From positions 90,875,180-90,939,179 of the forward strand of contig CM043962.1 of the NCBI GenBank assembly GCA_014529385.2: a stretch of 64,000 nucleotides of DNA, in the 5' to 3' direction. This document shows, one piece after another, positions 63,864-64,000 of the stretch (position 1 is the first letter of the stretch; every line of letters starts with the position of its first letter). The notes beneath the pieces were generated by a model. That model saw only the letters and a list, made by a program, of their open reading frames with translations, was not told the origin of the DNA and ran no database searches. The DNA comes from Adiantum capillus-veneris (taxonomy: Eukaryota > Streptophyta > Polypodiopsida > Polypodiales > Pteridaceae). A program made the translations under genes and the position numbers.

Positions 63864-64000
63864 GTCTTGGGTTGTTTATGGCTTATGCCCTGTAAGACAC
63901 AGCGATGAAGACGGGAGCACGCCCGATGCGCGATGAAGTAAGGGTGGGAGTGGCTGATAGGTCCGGGTCCAGGTTGGAGGGCGAAGATACCTCGAATAAA
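63864..64000 (-). other. E 5' leader (partial)
   Basis: Upstream of the E gag start in its sense. No feature is recognised before the window ends; the primer site and 5' LTR should lie beyond 64000. Confidence 0.4.

Larger units (their letters stand above)
53845..64000 (-). mobile_element. E: gag-protease LTR element (no pol), 5' end beyond the window
   Basis: Minus-strand element with its 3' LTR at 53845-54468 and gag-protease at 63863-62395 continuing at 55434-55319. Between the protease and the LTR there is under 1 kb and no RT, RNase H or integrase, so it is a non-autonomous element of the terminal-repeat-with-gag kind. Element A is inserted in its protease. The 5' LTR lies past 64000. 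It disrupts LINE-5. Confidence 0.75.

Overview
This window looks like repeat-packed nuclear DNA of a land plant. The signs are Ty3/gypsy chromoviruses with a C-terminal chromodomain, plant-type L1 LINEs ending in a reverse-transcriptase zinc finger, hAT transposons with a BED finger and GT-AG introns, methionine-tRNA-type primer sites (TGGTATCAGAGC), telobox sequences in an LTR, and long AG/CT microsatellites. I cannot name the species. Plant L1-type LINEs occur beside a second LINE lineage with a C-x2-C...H-x4-C tail, which makes me lean (weakly) towards a fern, lycophyte, bryophyte or gymnosperm. I found no rRNA, tRNA, CRISPR array or bacterial-style operon.

Layout. (1) 1-2493: tail of a hAT derivative split by a 5'-truncated LINE (LINE-1). 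(2) 2533-18993: an old minus-strand chromovirus (C). Its pol is interrupted by the non-autonomous LTR element D (7044-11429) and its gag by a nearly intact five-exon hAT (hAT-1, 12570-16458). A chromodomain and an LTR related to C lie inverted at 2533-4352. (3) 19028-30530: a nearly full-length LINE (LINE-2, ORF1 plus ORF2) split by a young chromovirus B (21372-28221, target duplication GAAAA, LTRs about 98% identical by eye). (4) 30700-35080: graveyard of gypsy fragments F, H and I, a LINE-1-like fragment and a 30-base G run. (5) 35087-41400: plant L1 LINE-3 on the minus strand, split by G (37627-41199), a relative of D. (6) 41410-43270: relatively quiet DNA with one probable host exon (42030-42166) resembling the N-terminal region of a plant AFG1-like mitochondrial ATPase, then a decayed gypsy fragment. 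(7) 43306-46985: LINE-4 with an inverted 3' fragment at its 5' end. (8) 46990-51520: mostly unassigned AT-rich DNA with a 122-base tandem duplication, a near-perfect hairpin, a small hAT-like MITE and a solo LTR. (9) 51522-64000: a nest four deep. LINE-5 (with a 5' inversion) is split by gag-protease element E (minus strand, running off the right edge). E is split by gag-protease element A (55440-62389, duplication CCAAG), and A is split by hAT-2 (59272-60777, duplication GCTTGTCC).

How the parts relate. Only B and C encode reverse transcriptase, RNase H and integrase. D, G, A and E lack a polymerase and, if they moved, must have borrowed enzymes from autonomous relatives. Most target duplications are exact, so the order of events can be read: older hosts C, LINE-2, LINE-3, LINE-5 and E; later arrivals hAT-1, D, B, G, A and hAT-2. 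Nearly all coding regions are inactivated. The in-frame stops breaking otherwise open LTR-element frames are overwhelmingly TAG, as expected from decay of CHG-methylated cytosines (CAG to TAG); D against G shows one such change directly.

Candidates most worth attention: the shared non-gag ORF of D and G; a conserved motif next to the poly(A)-signal-like site in several different LTR families; a six-copy telobox array at the 5' end of the B LTR; and the single probable host exon.
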